From Leptofilum sp050292445 (lineage in GTDB: Bacteria; Chloroflexota; Anaerolineae; Promineifilales; Promineifilaceae), in contig JBNKLQ010000095.1 in NCBI GenBank assembly GCA_050292445.1, positions 1 to 19,911 on the forward strand: a stretch of DNA of 19,911 bases, given 5' to 3'. A program made the position numbers and the translations under genes. The notes beneath the pieces were generated by a model. The model saw nothing but the letters and a program-made list of their open reading frames with translations. It searched no databases and was not told the DNA's origin. Positions 1-6,692 of this stretch are shown here, piece by piece. Positions within the stretch are counted from its first letter, which is position 1, and each line of letters begins with the position of its first letter.

Positions 1-113
1 GTAAATCCTGAAATAGCCAGGATAATTATCCCAAGAATAAAAATAATGATTCCAAAAATGGTGTCTAACTTCAGAGAAGGTGAGTCAGAGCCGTTCATGT
101 TTTGTGGATTCAT
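1..113 (-). CDS. Small membrane protein, N-terminal part only
   Basis: This is the first 37 codons of a gene that continues past the left edge. The ATG at 113-111 has a good ribosome binding site, AGGAGT (positions 126-121 on the minus strand), seven bases upstream. The peptide begins with a polar stretch (MNPQNMNGSDSPSLKLDT) and then enters a nearly unbroken run of Ile, Leu, Phe and Gly, which is a membrane helix. No family can be named from so short a piece; many small inner-membrane proteins look like this. The insertion sequence starts 168 bases upstream of its start codon, so the IS could affect its promoter. Confidence 0.55.
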   Translation of the reverse strand, partial: MNPQNMNGSDSPSLKLDTIFGIIIFILGIIILAISGF

Positions 114-281
114 TTGATACACTCCTATGGATGTTGTGCACGCCACCGGAAAATATTATGTCAGTCTAATGCATCGCCGCTCAACGAATAAGTGTGATTT
201 ATCAGAAACCTGCGTTTCTTTTTTAACCAATTTCAGTCAAGCAAAAACCCTCATTATTTCACACGACATTGTGGTTTTGGT

Positions 282-296
282 GCTGATTGACTGACA
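282..296. repeat. Left terminal inverted repeat of the IS
   Basis: The sequence GCTGATTGACTGACA is the exact reverse complement of the right end at 1573-1587. It lies 102 bases before the transposase start codon. Confidence 0.8.
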
Positions 297-383
297 AATC
301 TTATTTAACATAAAGAAGGTGCTCCTCTTTTTGAGATAAACTTGTGATTGACCAAAAACACAAACTCAAAAAAAGGAAGCACC

Positions 384-1544
384 ATGAGTAATCATAACAC
401 GCTCTTTACCAATATCATGACATTTATCTGCGATGGTCAACTCAAGTTTCATGACCTGCGTATTGCCCAGACCTTCATCTGGGCCGTTGTGGGCGTCATC
501 CAGAGTGAACAGCCTCACTTTAGCCACTGGCTGCCCTTTCGCAATGGGACGCCCAAAGCGGCCAGCAAAGCGCGGCAGTTCTCGCGCTGGATACACAATG
601 AAAAGATACGCCCGATGCACATTTACCAGCGGTTTATCAAACACCTGTTGCAAGATTGGTGTGGCCACACAGCCTACCTGGCTCTGGACACCACGCAACT
701 GTGGCAGCGGTTTGTCATTGTGCGTCTGGCTCTGGTCTACTGTGGTCGGGCCATTCCGCTAGGCTGGGTTGTTTGTGCCGGGGGCAGCGCCACGGTTGCG
801 GTGGCTTGCTACCAACGGATGCTGGCTCAAGTGGCGGCTCAGATACCCACGACAACCAAAGTGATTTTGCTGGCCGACAGAGGCTTTGGCCACATTGAGT
901 TACTGAAAGTGGCGACTCAGCTGGGTTGGCATTTCCGCATTCGTCTCAAGAGTGACACCTGGGTTTACCTGGCGAATGGCCAGCGCAGTCAGATACGGAC
1001 GCTGATGCCACCGGTAGGCAAAGGGCGCTGTTATGCTCATGTTTGGTTGACCAAACAGAAGTATGGACCGCTCCACCTGGCCATCGCCCATGTCATTACG
1101 CCCAATGGCACCGAGAAGTGGGCAATTGTCAGCGATGAACCGGTTGGCCGCCACACCTTTGATGAGTATGGGCTGCGCTTTAACATTGAAGAAAACTTTC
1201 TGGACGACAAATCGGCTGGCTTCAATCTGGAAGATAGTCGCTTGCAGGATTCAATGGCCATTTCTCGGTTGTGTCTCATATTGGCCACAGCTACAGTCTA
1301 CCTAGTTTCCACAGGCATCGCGGTCGCTACACTCGGGTTTCGCCCACTGGTGGACACCCATTGGCGACGGGGCTTGAGCTATTTGCAAATCGGCTGGCGC
1401 TGGTGCAAACATGCGATAGCCAACCGCAAATGGCTGCAATCTTTTCTCTGGTTGCCGCCCAATCCAGACCCAGAACCGGCCATTGCCTCATGGAAACAGT
1501 TTTGCAGACCGATGTTTGAGCTGCACTCTCTGGAGTGGTTATGA
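384..1544 (+). CDS. IS4-family DDE transposase
   Basis: This transposase cuts and joins DNA ends through an RNase H-like DDE fold. In the 386-residue product, the first Asp is D102 in LALDTTQ and the second is D165 in LLADRGFGH. The IS4 signature Y-(2)-R-(3)-E-(6)-K is matched exactly as Y262, R265, E269, K276. The ATG at 384 is preferred because GGAAG lies just upstream; a TTG at 348 would add twelve residues of low complexity and has no ribosome binding site. The length fits IS4 transposases, and no frameshift or stop interrupts it. The specific IS4 subgroup is not assigned. Confidence 0.9.
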   Translation: MSNHNTLFTNIMTFICDGQLKFHDLRIAQTFIWAVVGVIQSEQPHFSHWLPFRNGTPKAASKARQFSRWIHNEKIRPMHIYQRFIKHLLQDWCGHTAYLALDTTQLWQRFVIVRLALVYCGRAIPLGWVVCAGGSATVAVACYQRMLAQVAAQIPTTTKVILLADRGFGHIELLKVATQLGWHFRIRLKSDTWVYLANGQRSQIRTLMPPVGKGRCYAHVWLTKQKYGPLHLAIAHVITPNGTEKWAIVSDEPVGRHTFDEYGLRFNIEENFLDDKSAGFNLEDSRLQDSMAISRLCLILATATVYLVSTGIAVATLGFRPLVDTHWRRGLSYLQIGWRWCKHAIANRKWLQSFLWLPPNPDPEPAIASWKQFCRPMFELHSLEWL

Positions 1545-1572
1545 TATTGTCAAGGTGCTTATTTGTTAATTC

Positions 1573-1587
1573 TGTCAGTCAATCAGC
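1573..1587. repeat. Right terminal inverted repeat of the IS
   Basis: The sequence TGTCAGTCAATCAGC is the exact reverse complement of 282-296. It begins 28 bases after the transposase stop codon. Confidence 0.8.
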
Positions 1588-1671
1588 CTATTGTCATTAA
1601 GTAGGAATCTATGCGCTGGGGCTGATTCTCAGTCCCGAAAAGCTATTAGAGAATATTGGAAATAAGGAATC

Positions 1672-1732
1672 TCACGCAAAGTCGCGAAGATGAAAAGGAG
1701 AAAAACCTTAGCGTCTTGGCGTCTTTGCGTGA
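1672..1732. repeat. Imperfect palindrome (ACGCAAAG-type intergenic hairpin)
   Basis: Arms 1672-1689 and 1715-1732 pair at 16 of 18 positions around a 25-base purine-rich loop. The stem core is TCACGCAAAG / CTTTGCGTGA. It lies downstream of the DUF3887 lipoprotein gene, which reads toward it, so it could act as a transcription stop or mRNA-protecting hairpin. Similar mirrored elements occur at 11932-11984 and 13103-13174, so it is probably one member of a dispersed repeat class. Confidence 0.7.
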
Positions 1733-1774
1733 CATAATGTTAATTCTGATATTGACTAATCTGTGGATCAAGTC

Positions 1775-2230
1775 TTATTTTCGCCGCTCTTGAAATGGGG
1801 ACCAGGAAAATTCCTCTGAATTGAATGACAGGGTGGCAATCGAATGATCGCTGGCATGAAAAGCTACCGAAATTGTGACTGGCTCCTCCTGCTCAAATTT
1901 AGCCTGGTAATCCACTACGTAAAATTCATCTGCTTTGGTTACGCGATCAACTTGGCGGGAAAGATAGTTGCCGAGCTGGGTGTCTAACTCCTGTTTCCAG
2001 GCCGCGAAATCAGAGGCGGGCATTTCCTCATACATGTCGGAATCAAAGTCGCGGGAAATTACCGCGTAGTCGTTGGCTGTCAATCCCGCAAACAGGTTGT
2101 CTGCAGCGGGTTCACTGAATTCAAGCACGGCGGCTTTTTCGGTGCCGGTAAGTGTCCTTTCACACGCGGTGAGCCAGACGCAGATGCTCAGGAATAGGAG
2201 GACTAAAGAGTATCTGGCGAACTTTTTCAT
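1775..2230 (-). CDS. DUF3887-type lipoprotein
   Basis: The 151-residue product starts with a lipoprotein signal peptide: Lys-Lys-Phe-Ala-Arg, a hydrophobic core, then the lipobox L-T-A-C with the lipidated Cys at residue 23. The mature part resembles DUF3887 proteins, small secreted or lipid-anchored domains of unknown function. It has the typical order: a helix before 'GLTANDYAVISRDFDSDM', then 'LGNYLSRQV', then strands ending 'PVTISVAFHASDHSIATLSF'. It is the last gene of the minus-strand operon starting with padR, 20 bases after the preceding stop codon, and probably sits on the outer face of the cytoplasmic membrane. The family assignment is from remembered pattern, not a search. Confidence 0.8.
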   Translation of the reverse strand: MKKFARYSLVLLFLSICVWLTACERTLTGTEKAAVLEFSEPAADNLFAGLTANDYAVISRDFDSDMYEEMPASDFAAWKQELDTQLGNYLSRQVDRVTKADEFYVVDYQAKFEQEEPVTISVAFHASDHSIATLSFNSEEFSWSPFQERRK

Positions 2231-2250
2231 GAGGCATGTTCCTTCGAACC

Positions 2251-3057
2251 CTATGGTTCCGGCGATGGACCGGCGTCTGGGGGGATGGGCGTGCCGCTGG
2301 GCAGGCGGCGCAGCTCGCCGCAGCTCACGAACTTCACATCTTCCCAGACAAAGCCTTCGGCTTCAAATGTGGGAATATCTTTGATCCACCGTTTTTGGCC
2401 ATCTTCCAGGGCATAAATGTGTGAGCTGGATTGGCATTTGAGCAAAACGTAGAGTGGACGGCCGTTTTCAAACTGGTCCAAAAAGGCATCCTCCACCACA
2501 TTAACCTGTTCCCAGTGGTAGCCAAAATATTCAAATGCGTCCAGAGACGTAATCCACCGCTTCTGGTTATTTTCCAACACGTATATCTTGTCGCCGCTGC
2601 CCTTTAACACCAGGCCGTCGCGAATTACCAGCGATTGGGCATCGGGCATGGCGCGGGCCAGGCTAAGCCCTGAGCGGTTGAAAGGGATGTTGATCAGGAT
2701 GATGAGCACGCCCACTGCTACGGCCAGGCGGCGCAGCATCTGGTCTAGCTGAATGGATGGCAGTGGTTCTGGCGGTGCTGGCTCTTTGTAGAAAGTGGGT
2801 TCCCATTCTTCCTCGGCTTCAGCCTCACTTGCCAACGCCTCGGCTGGAATTGGTGGCTCTTCCCCTTCAGGCTCTTCTTCTAGTGCTGAAGTTTCTACTG
2901 GCAGTTCTGCCTGGGGGGGGATGAGGTCGTTGTTTGGTGGCGCTGGTGTTTCGCTTATTGGCTCGTCTGCCTGCTGGCGCACCGATTGGCGCGCTTGCAA
3001 GGCGTCTAGCAGTAAGTCAAGAATCTGGTCAGTTGTAGAACGATTTTCATTGGTCAT
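2251..3057 (-). CDS. Single-span membrane protein with duplicated KRWI module
   Basis: The 268-residue protein has three parts. Residues 1-105 are acidic and Pro/Glu-rich. Residues about 110-127 form one membrane helix (LAVAVGVLIILINIPF). The C-terminal part holds two copies of a roughly 45-residue module, about 155-199 and 213-257. Each copy contains 'IY.LE..QKRWI', an aromatic-Gly-aromatic-W-E/D turn, then V-V or V-S followed by a closing 'NG' or 'SG'. The topology suggests an N-terminus in the cytoplasm and modules outside. AGAGG lies five bases before the ATG, and the preceding gene ends eight bases upstream, so the two are cotranscribed. I know no biochemical role for these modules; a surface or cell-wall contact role is a guess. 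Confidence 0.75.
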   Translation of the reverse strand: MTNENRSTTDQILDLLLDALQARQSVRQQADEPISETPAPPNNDLIPPQAELPVETSALEEEPEGEEPPIPAEALASEAEAEEEWEPTFYKEPAPPEPLPSIQLDQMLRRLAVAVGVLIILINIPFNRSGLSLARAMPDAQSLVIRDGLVLKGSGDKIYVLENNQKRWITSLDAFEYFGYHWEQVNVVEDAFLDQFENGRPLYVLLKCQSSSHIYALEDGQKRWIKDIPTFEAEGFVWEDVKFVSCGELRRLPSGTPIPPDAGPSPEP

Positions 3058-3065
3058 GGTTGCCT

Positions 3066-3752
3066 CTACTGTACGATGAAGAAGCCAAAGATTTCGCCCA
3101 GGCTGGCCAGAATGTTGGTGTAAAAGTTGCCGCCCAACTGGCGAAATAGTTCAAATGGAATACTGGGTGCGCCGATAAACGGCCGTATTGTCCAGGCCAG
3201 TTGACTGCCCACAAAGGCATACAGCAGCATCCATAACCGCAGCACATTGCGACGGGCGCTGTCACCTTCAGCATCTGCAGCCACAATCTGCATCCCCTGG
3301 CTCAGGAAAACCACGCCCATCACCCCCGAGATGGCAAAGATGCCTACGTTGAGCAGCTTAAAGAATTGGTACTGGCTGGTGGTAAGCAGGAAGAAAAGGA
3401 TGATGGGGGCAAAGGAGAGAAGGAGAACGGCCGTTACCGTAATCGCTGTCAAAATTAAGGCTATGTTCTGAGTCAGGCTTTGGGTGGAGCCAAATAACAC
3501 GTTAAAAAAGTAGAGCGTGGGGGCGCAAATAAACAGCGTGGCCAGAAAAAGGATAGGCAGCTTGGCCGCTGAGCTGAGCGCCTGCCACAGGCTGTGGGTA
3601 GAACCCATTACCGCGCCATAAAGCGCCATGAATACCAGGCTGGAAATGACCATGGCCCGCATTTTTTCGCCGAGCCGCACGCCATCCCGAATTTCTTGAA
3701 AGAAGAGAATGCGATTCCGTAAGATTGTTTCGACAACGCCTAAATCGCGCAT
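3066..3752 (-). CDS. Six-span membrane protein of unknown function
   Basis: The 228-residue product has an N-terminal amphipathic stretch with 'ETILRNRILFFQEIRDGVRLGEK' character (residues about 7-30), followed by about six hydrophobic segments. Conserved-looking motifs are 'SAAKLPILFLATLFICAPTLYFFN' in the second and third spans and 'YQFFKLLNVGIFAISGVMG' later. It resembles Yip1-like cyanobacterial membrane proteins that databases sometimes name 'actin-binding WH2 domain-containing', but that label has no demonstrated meaning. GGAGG lies six bases before the ATG. It is the third gene of the padR operon. Function is not recognised; the context suggests an envelope-remodelling or stress-related membrane unit. 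Confidence 0.75.
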   Translation of the reverse strand: MRDLGVVETILRNRILFFQEIRDGVRLGEKMRAMVISSLVFMALYGAVMGSTHSLWQALSSAAKLPILFLATLFICAPTLYFFNVLFGSTQSLTQNIALILTAITVTAVLLLSFAPIILFFLLTTSQYQFFKLLNVGIFAISGVMGVVFLSQGMQIVAADAEGDSARRNVLRLWMLLYAFVGSQLAWTIRPFIGAPSIPFELFRQLGGNFYTNILASLGEIFGFFIVQ

Positions 3753-3845
3753 GTAATACCTCCGAGATGTACTTTATGAATTGCTTTTTCCTGGAAACGT
3801 TCAGTAGGATGAATGGCCTAACAGACAGTTTCCAGGGAAATGTAT

Positions 3846-4340
3846 TTACCAGCTTGCCGCTGCTGGAATGAGGATAAATATAAGCGTCACGATCCAGAAG
3901 AAGCCCCAATTCACCAACACGTAACGCCAGCGGTGAAACTGCAAGACAGGGATGAGCAGTAAGGCCAGGGCTACAATCCAGAAGGCGGGTTGTGCCAAAA
4001 TGCTTTGCCAGCCAACTATCGTTCCTGCCGGGGTAAACACGGTCCAGCGTAGCACCAGCGCTGCCAGAACGGGAATCAGGCAGGCCAGAATCGCTTCGGC
4101 TGACTCCCATTCGGTGTGGACCTGCTGCAACGCTTTGCCTACTTCCGCGCCGCCAAAGCGGCGAGTGATGTTATGCATGGCGGTTTGGGGATCTTCGTTG
4201 TGGGCAACGGCCGTTTCCCAGGCATCTTCTAGATGATCACGCAGCTCGGTCAACAACTCCTGCTTTGTTTCCTGGCTTAGGGTTAGTTCTGCTTCAATGG
4301 TCGCCAACAACCGGTTGATGGTGTTATCTGGCTCGTTCAT
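3846..4340 (-). CDS. HAAS (DUF1700-like) domain membrane protein
   Basis: The 164-residue protein has an N-terminal helical domain (about 8-70) of the HAAS/DUF1700/permease-prefix type. It contains 'LSQETKQELLTELRDHLEDAWE' followed by 'DPQTAMHNITRRFGGAEVGKAL', where the Leu, His and Gly pattern is typical. Four hydrophobic segments follow to the C-terminus. The start is set by an ATGA overlap: the ATG at 4340-4338 overlaps the padR stop, with AGGAG about twelve bases upstream. A longer reading frame from 4385 would run 49 bases into padR and is not preferred. HAAS proteins are classically encoded beside PadR regulators and are thought to sense or relay membrane state, although the mechanism is poorly defined. 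Confidence 0.85.
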   Translation of the reverse strand: MNEPDNTINRLLATIEAELTLSQETKQELLTELRDHLEDAWETAVAHNEDPQTAMHNITRRFGGAEVGKALQQVHTEWESAEAILACLIPVLAALVLRWTVFTPAGTIVGWQSILAQPAFWIVALALLLIPVLQFHRWRYVLVNWGFFWIVTLIFILIPAAASW

Positions 4341-4666
4341 ATGTTGCTGATGATCTCCTGGAGCTTGTGCATGAACAATTGCCATTCGTTGGACTGCTCC
4401 TCAAGCCGTTCCCGTCCAGCGGCGGTAATGGAATAATATTTGCGCCGCCGTTCGTTTTCTGTTTTTTGCCACTTACTGGAGAGCAATCCTTCTTTCTGTA
4501 AGCGGTGCAGGGTGGGGTAGAGCAGCCCTTCCTTCATTTCAAAGTAGCCATCGCTTTTCCGGCTCATTTCCTGGCTGATTTCATAGCCATACATCGGCCG
4601 TTCCTGAAGTAAGGTGAGCAACACGAGTTCTGTGCTGCCTTTGCGTATCTGATTGCGTAAACTCAT
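4337..4666 (-). CDS. PadR-family transcriptional regulator
   Basis: The 109-residue winged-helix repressor has the PadR hallmarks. 'MSLRNQIRKGSTELVLLTLL' opens helix 1, 'RPMYGYEI' follows, and the wing region contains 'KEGLLYPTLHRLQKEGLL' and 'RRKYYSITAAGRERL'. It should dimerise through its C-terminal helix (residues about 85-109). The ATG at 4666 has AAGGA seven bases upstream and matches the usual PadR N-terminus; extending to 4732 would cross the promoter. It heads a five-gene operon and is coupled to the HAAS gene by a four-base overlap. A dyad over its own -10 box suggests autorepression. The inducing signal is unknown. Confidence 0.9.
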   Translation of the reverse strand: MSLRNQIRKGSTELVLLTLLQERPMYGYEISQEMSRKSDGYFEMKEGLLYPTLHRLQKEGLLSSKWQKTENERRRKYYSITAAGRERLEEQSNEWQLFMHKLQEIISNI

Positions 4667-4695
4667 CGATTTATCCTTGATACCTAACTTACTAA

Positions 4696-4732
4696 TGTAT
4701 GGAAAAATACAGGAAAATGATGAATGTGTCAA
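4696..4732 (-). promoter_or_regulatory. padR operon promoter with overlapping dyad
   Basis: On the minus strand a -35 box TTGACA (4732-4727) is followed by a 17-base spacer and a -10 box TATTTT (4709-4704). A dyad TGTAT-N6-ATACA (4696-4711) covers the -10 box and likely start point. PadR proteins commonly bind such AT-rich dyads at their own promoters, so it is a good candidate operator. An ACGGCCGT palindrome (4743-4750) sits just upstream of the -35 box. Confidence 0.65.
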
Positions 4733-4897
4733 TAGGGAGGATACGGCCGTAGGGATTTAATTGGTTAAACGGCGTTGTTAGCAATCAACAGTTCAATATT
4801 CTTTCCGCCAGGCTTTGTGGACGTCTCCAGTCCACATTTGTAAGAGATCTTGTAAGCCACCTCCCTTAACCTTCCTGTGAAGAAAATCACATAGCCA

Positions 4898-4914
4898 TTT
4901 TGCCCTGGGCAAAA
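4898..4914. promoter_or_regulatory. Operator-like perfect dyad TTTTGCCC-t-GGGCAAAA
   Basis: This perfect 8+1+8 palindrome lies four bases before a TATATT hexamer and 132 bases before the halogenase-like ATG. Its right part, TGCCCTGGGCAAAA, recurs as TGCCCCGGGCAAGA at 5000-5013. Dyad symmetry, repetition and position suggest a dimeric transcription factor binding site. The factor is not identifiable here. Confidence 0.5.
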
Positions 4915-4999
4915 CAGTATATTTTCTTAAAGTAAACACCCCATTCAACAGACTCCATAGTTTATTAATTTTATATGGCATTTGCCTGCCAGCTGTCTC

Positions 5000-5013
5000 T
5001 GCCCCGGGCAAGA
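5000..5013. promoter_or_regulatory. Second copy of the TGCCCYGGGCAA element
   Basis: TGCCCCGGGCAAGA matches 4901-4914 at 12 of 14 positions, 99 bases downstream and 33 bases before the halogenase-like start codon. It may be the second half of a looped or cooperative repressor site. Confidence 0.4.
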
Positions 5014-5046
5014 GTTCAGCATTATGCGCTTTAGGAGGTCACAACT

Positions 5047-6585
5047 ATGCGTATTGCAATGATTGGTAATGGTCTTGTTTCAAATATGGCGGCTCTCTAT
5101 TTTAGAAAGCAGCTCCCAGAATCGGTTGAAATTGTTCTTATTGGCCCCGATGATCGGGGTGGTCTCCCACTTGTTGGGGAATCAATTATCGAAATCACAG
5201 CGAATTTTTTGGAAACGCAATTAGGTCTTGAAGATTATTTGCGCGAACACCATGTGCCCAAACATGCCCTAACTTATTATTTCAAACTCGATCCAGATAA
5301 CCCAGAGGACAGAACTTATTCCGTACACAGCACAGAAAGTTTGCCCAATCCAGATGGTTACGAAGGGTCTCCGGGGTCCTGGCAGTTAAACCGGGAACAT
5401 TTTGATGATCATCTGAGAGAAGTGGTTGCCAAAGAAAGCGGCATTGACCGGATAAAAGGTCTTGTCAAAGATATTCAGATCGATGGTGAGGGAGGCCACA
5501 CTTTAGAAATTAAAGAAGAAGACGGCAGCAGCCGTACGCTTGAAGCCAATTGGGTGATTGATGCTTCCGGTCGTAATCGACTCCTGGGCAAAAAATTAGG
5601 CCTGACAATCAAACCAGAAGGGCAACGGGATTGTTTTTGGTTCCGGATTGCTGATTTCGACCGTTCCTTGCTTAGAAATTTGAATGCCCTGGGGCCTGAG
5701 TATGAGCATTATGACCGCTACTACACAACCCATCATTTTATGGGTCATGGCAACTGGATTTGGATGATTCCCCTGAAGGCAGAAGACGGCGGGGAACTGA
5801 TGAGTATCGGTTTTGTGTCACATCCCGATCATTATGAACATGACGTCCGCTCAATCGACAGTTTCTTGGAGCAGGTCAGTAAAGTTCATCCGGTTGTGAC
5901 TGACCTGGTAAAAAGCGGCCGAGTTGTGGATACAAACCTGCTGCGTCGCTACCATTATGTGACAAATCCAACTTATTCACCGGATCGGTGGGGTATTATT
6001 GGTGATGCTTCTTTTGCCCCGGACCCGCTTTTTAGTAATGGGCTGGCTTTTGTTACCTTGCAAATTGAGCAGCTGGGTGCGCTGATCGCCCGAGATTATG
6101 AAGGGAACCATTCGCCAGAATTTGTGGAAAAATTAGCAACTTACTTTATGGGACCAGTGCTTTCCTCGCAGACAACCATCTCTAACTGGTATTCGACGAT
6201 GGATGATGCCTATCTCTCCTCTATCAGAATTAATTGGATCGAGACTGTATATTTCTATCTATTCTTGCCCCTCGTGGCCAATCGCTGCCATTTCGACCCA
6301 AAAAGGTTGAGATTGTGGAAAGCCATGCAAGTAAGAGGCGAGAATCCTTTTGATATTCCACAGGAATTGATTGAGGCCAGAAAACGTGTGGCTAAACCAA
6401 CCCCCGACCACTTTGTTTACAAGGGGGATGAAAAGCTGAATCCTAAAGCCCGAACCCTGTGGTCAGATATCGATGAGGTATACGAGCAGCTTGAAGCTGG
6501 CTCTAAGGTGCTTGCTGGATATACAAAAGAATTGTTGTCCCGGATCGATAAATTAGAAGGTGAAGGCGAGTTGATGATGCCGTAA
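5047..6585 (+). CDS. Flavin-dependent halogenase-like FAD monooxygenase
   Basis: The 512-residue enzyme has the FAD-binding fold of flavin-dependent halogenases. The dinucleotide motif is G7-N-G9 within 'MIGNGLVSNMAALYF'. 'GESIIEITANFLETQLGL' (44-61) and K72 lie where halogenases carry the catalytic Lys region. 'VIDASGR' spans 170-176. The diagnostic W-x-W-x-I-P motif is present as W237-I-W239-M-I-P242. 'GDASFAPDPLFSNG' (319-332) closes the FAD site. Such enzymes use FADH2 and O2 to make hypohalous acid for chlorinating or brominating aromatic substrates. The substrate cannot be told; no biosynthetic cluster or partner flavin reductase is adjacent. AGGAGG lies eight bases before the ATG. It lacks ACGGCCGT and stands alone between opposite-strand genes, compatible with later acquisition. 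A non-halogenating relative remains possible. Confidence 0.8.
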   Translation: MRIAMIGNGLVSNMAALYFRKQLPESVEIVLIGPDDRGGLPLVGESIIEITANFLETQLGLEDYLREHHVPKHALTYYFKLDPDNPEDRTYSVHSTESLPNPDGYEGSPGSWQLNREHFDDHLREVVAKESGIDRIKGLVKDIQIDGEGGHTLEIKEEDGSSRTLEANWVIDASGRNRLLGKKLGLTIKPEGQRDCFWFRIADFDRSLLRNLNALGPEYEHYDRYYTTHHFMGHGNWIWMIPLKAEDGGELMSIGFVSHPDHYEHDVRSIDSFLEQVSKVHPVVTDLVKSGRVVDTNLLRRYHYVTNPTYSPDRWGIIGDASFAPDPLFSNGLAFVTLQIEQLGALIARDYEGNHSPEFVEKLATYFMGPVLSSQTTISNWYSTMDDAYLSSIRINWIETVYFYLFLPLVANRCHFDPKRLRLWKAMQVRGENPFDIPQELIEARKRVAKPTPDHFVYKGDEKLNPKARTLWSDIDEVYEQLEAGSKVLAGYTKELLSRIDKLEGEGELMMP

Positions 6586-6593
6586 CTGACCAG

Positions 6594-6639
6594 ATATGCG
6601 AGGTTTTCAATTCATGAAAAGATTGAAAACCTCGCATAT
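6594..6639. terminator. Perfect 18-bp stem-loop, probable bidirectional terminator
   Basis: Arms 6594-6611 and 6622-6639 are perfectly complementary (core GCGAGGTTTTC), with a 10-base loop. The stem starts nine bases after the halogenase stop codon and lies 53 bases beyond the end of priA, which reads toward it. No long T-run follows on either side, so termination may rely on the stem or on Rho, or the hairpin may protect mRNA ends. Confidence 0.7.
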
Positions 6640-6692
6640 TTCAAATTGTTCTAAACACCTTCGCAACTACTCTCCCTTTTTCACCCTCATAT

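Larger units (their letters stand above)
282..1587 (+). mobile_element. IS4-type insertion sequence, about 1.3 kb
   Basis: A single transposase gene is enclosed by perfect 15-bp terminal inverted repeats (282-296 and 1573-1587), giving an element of 1306 bp. The open reading frame is uninterrupted and keeps its catalytic residues, so the copy may be functional. No direct target duplication is visible just outside the repeats: the bases before 282 and after 1587 do not match. The true ends could lie a few bases further out, or one flank may have rearranged. None of the ACGGCCGT palindromes common in the rest of the window falls inside it. Confidence 0.8.
4667..5046. other. Divergent intergenic region between padR and the halogenase-like gene
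   Basis: This 380-base stretch holds no convincing gene. It contains the padR promoter (left), an ACGGCCGT palindrome at 4743, a 6-bp stem GTGGAC/GTCCAC at 4817-4822 and 4830-4835, and two operator-like TGCCCYGGGCAA elements. It ends with a strong ribosome binding site, AGGAGG at 5033-5038, eight bases before the halogenase ATG. A TATATT at 4918-4923, directly after the first dyad, could be a -10 box for the plus-strand gene, but no good -35 match is present. Confidence 0.6.

Noticed and set aside
265..1600. Target-site duplication around the IS, from the shared ATTGT at about 269 and 1590
   Set aside because: The shared five bases are not adjacent to the matched inverted-repeat ends at equal distances, so they are probably chance.
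4337..4732. Longer PadR start at 4732
   Set aside because: It would place the consensus promoter inside the coding region, and the added 22 residues are not PadR-like.
4793..5011. Minus-strand 72-codon frame between padR and the halogenase-like gene
   Set aside because: It starts with TTG without a ribosome site, covers the operator-like dyads, and has no family features.
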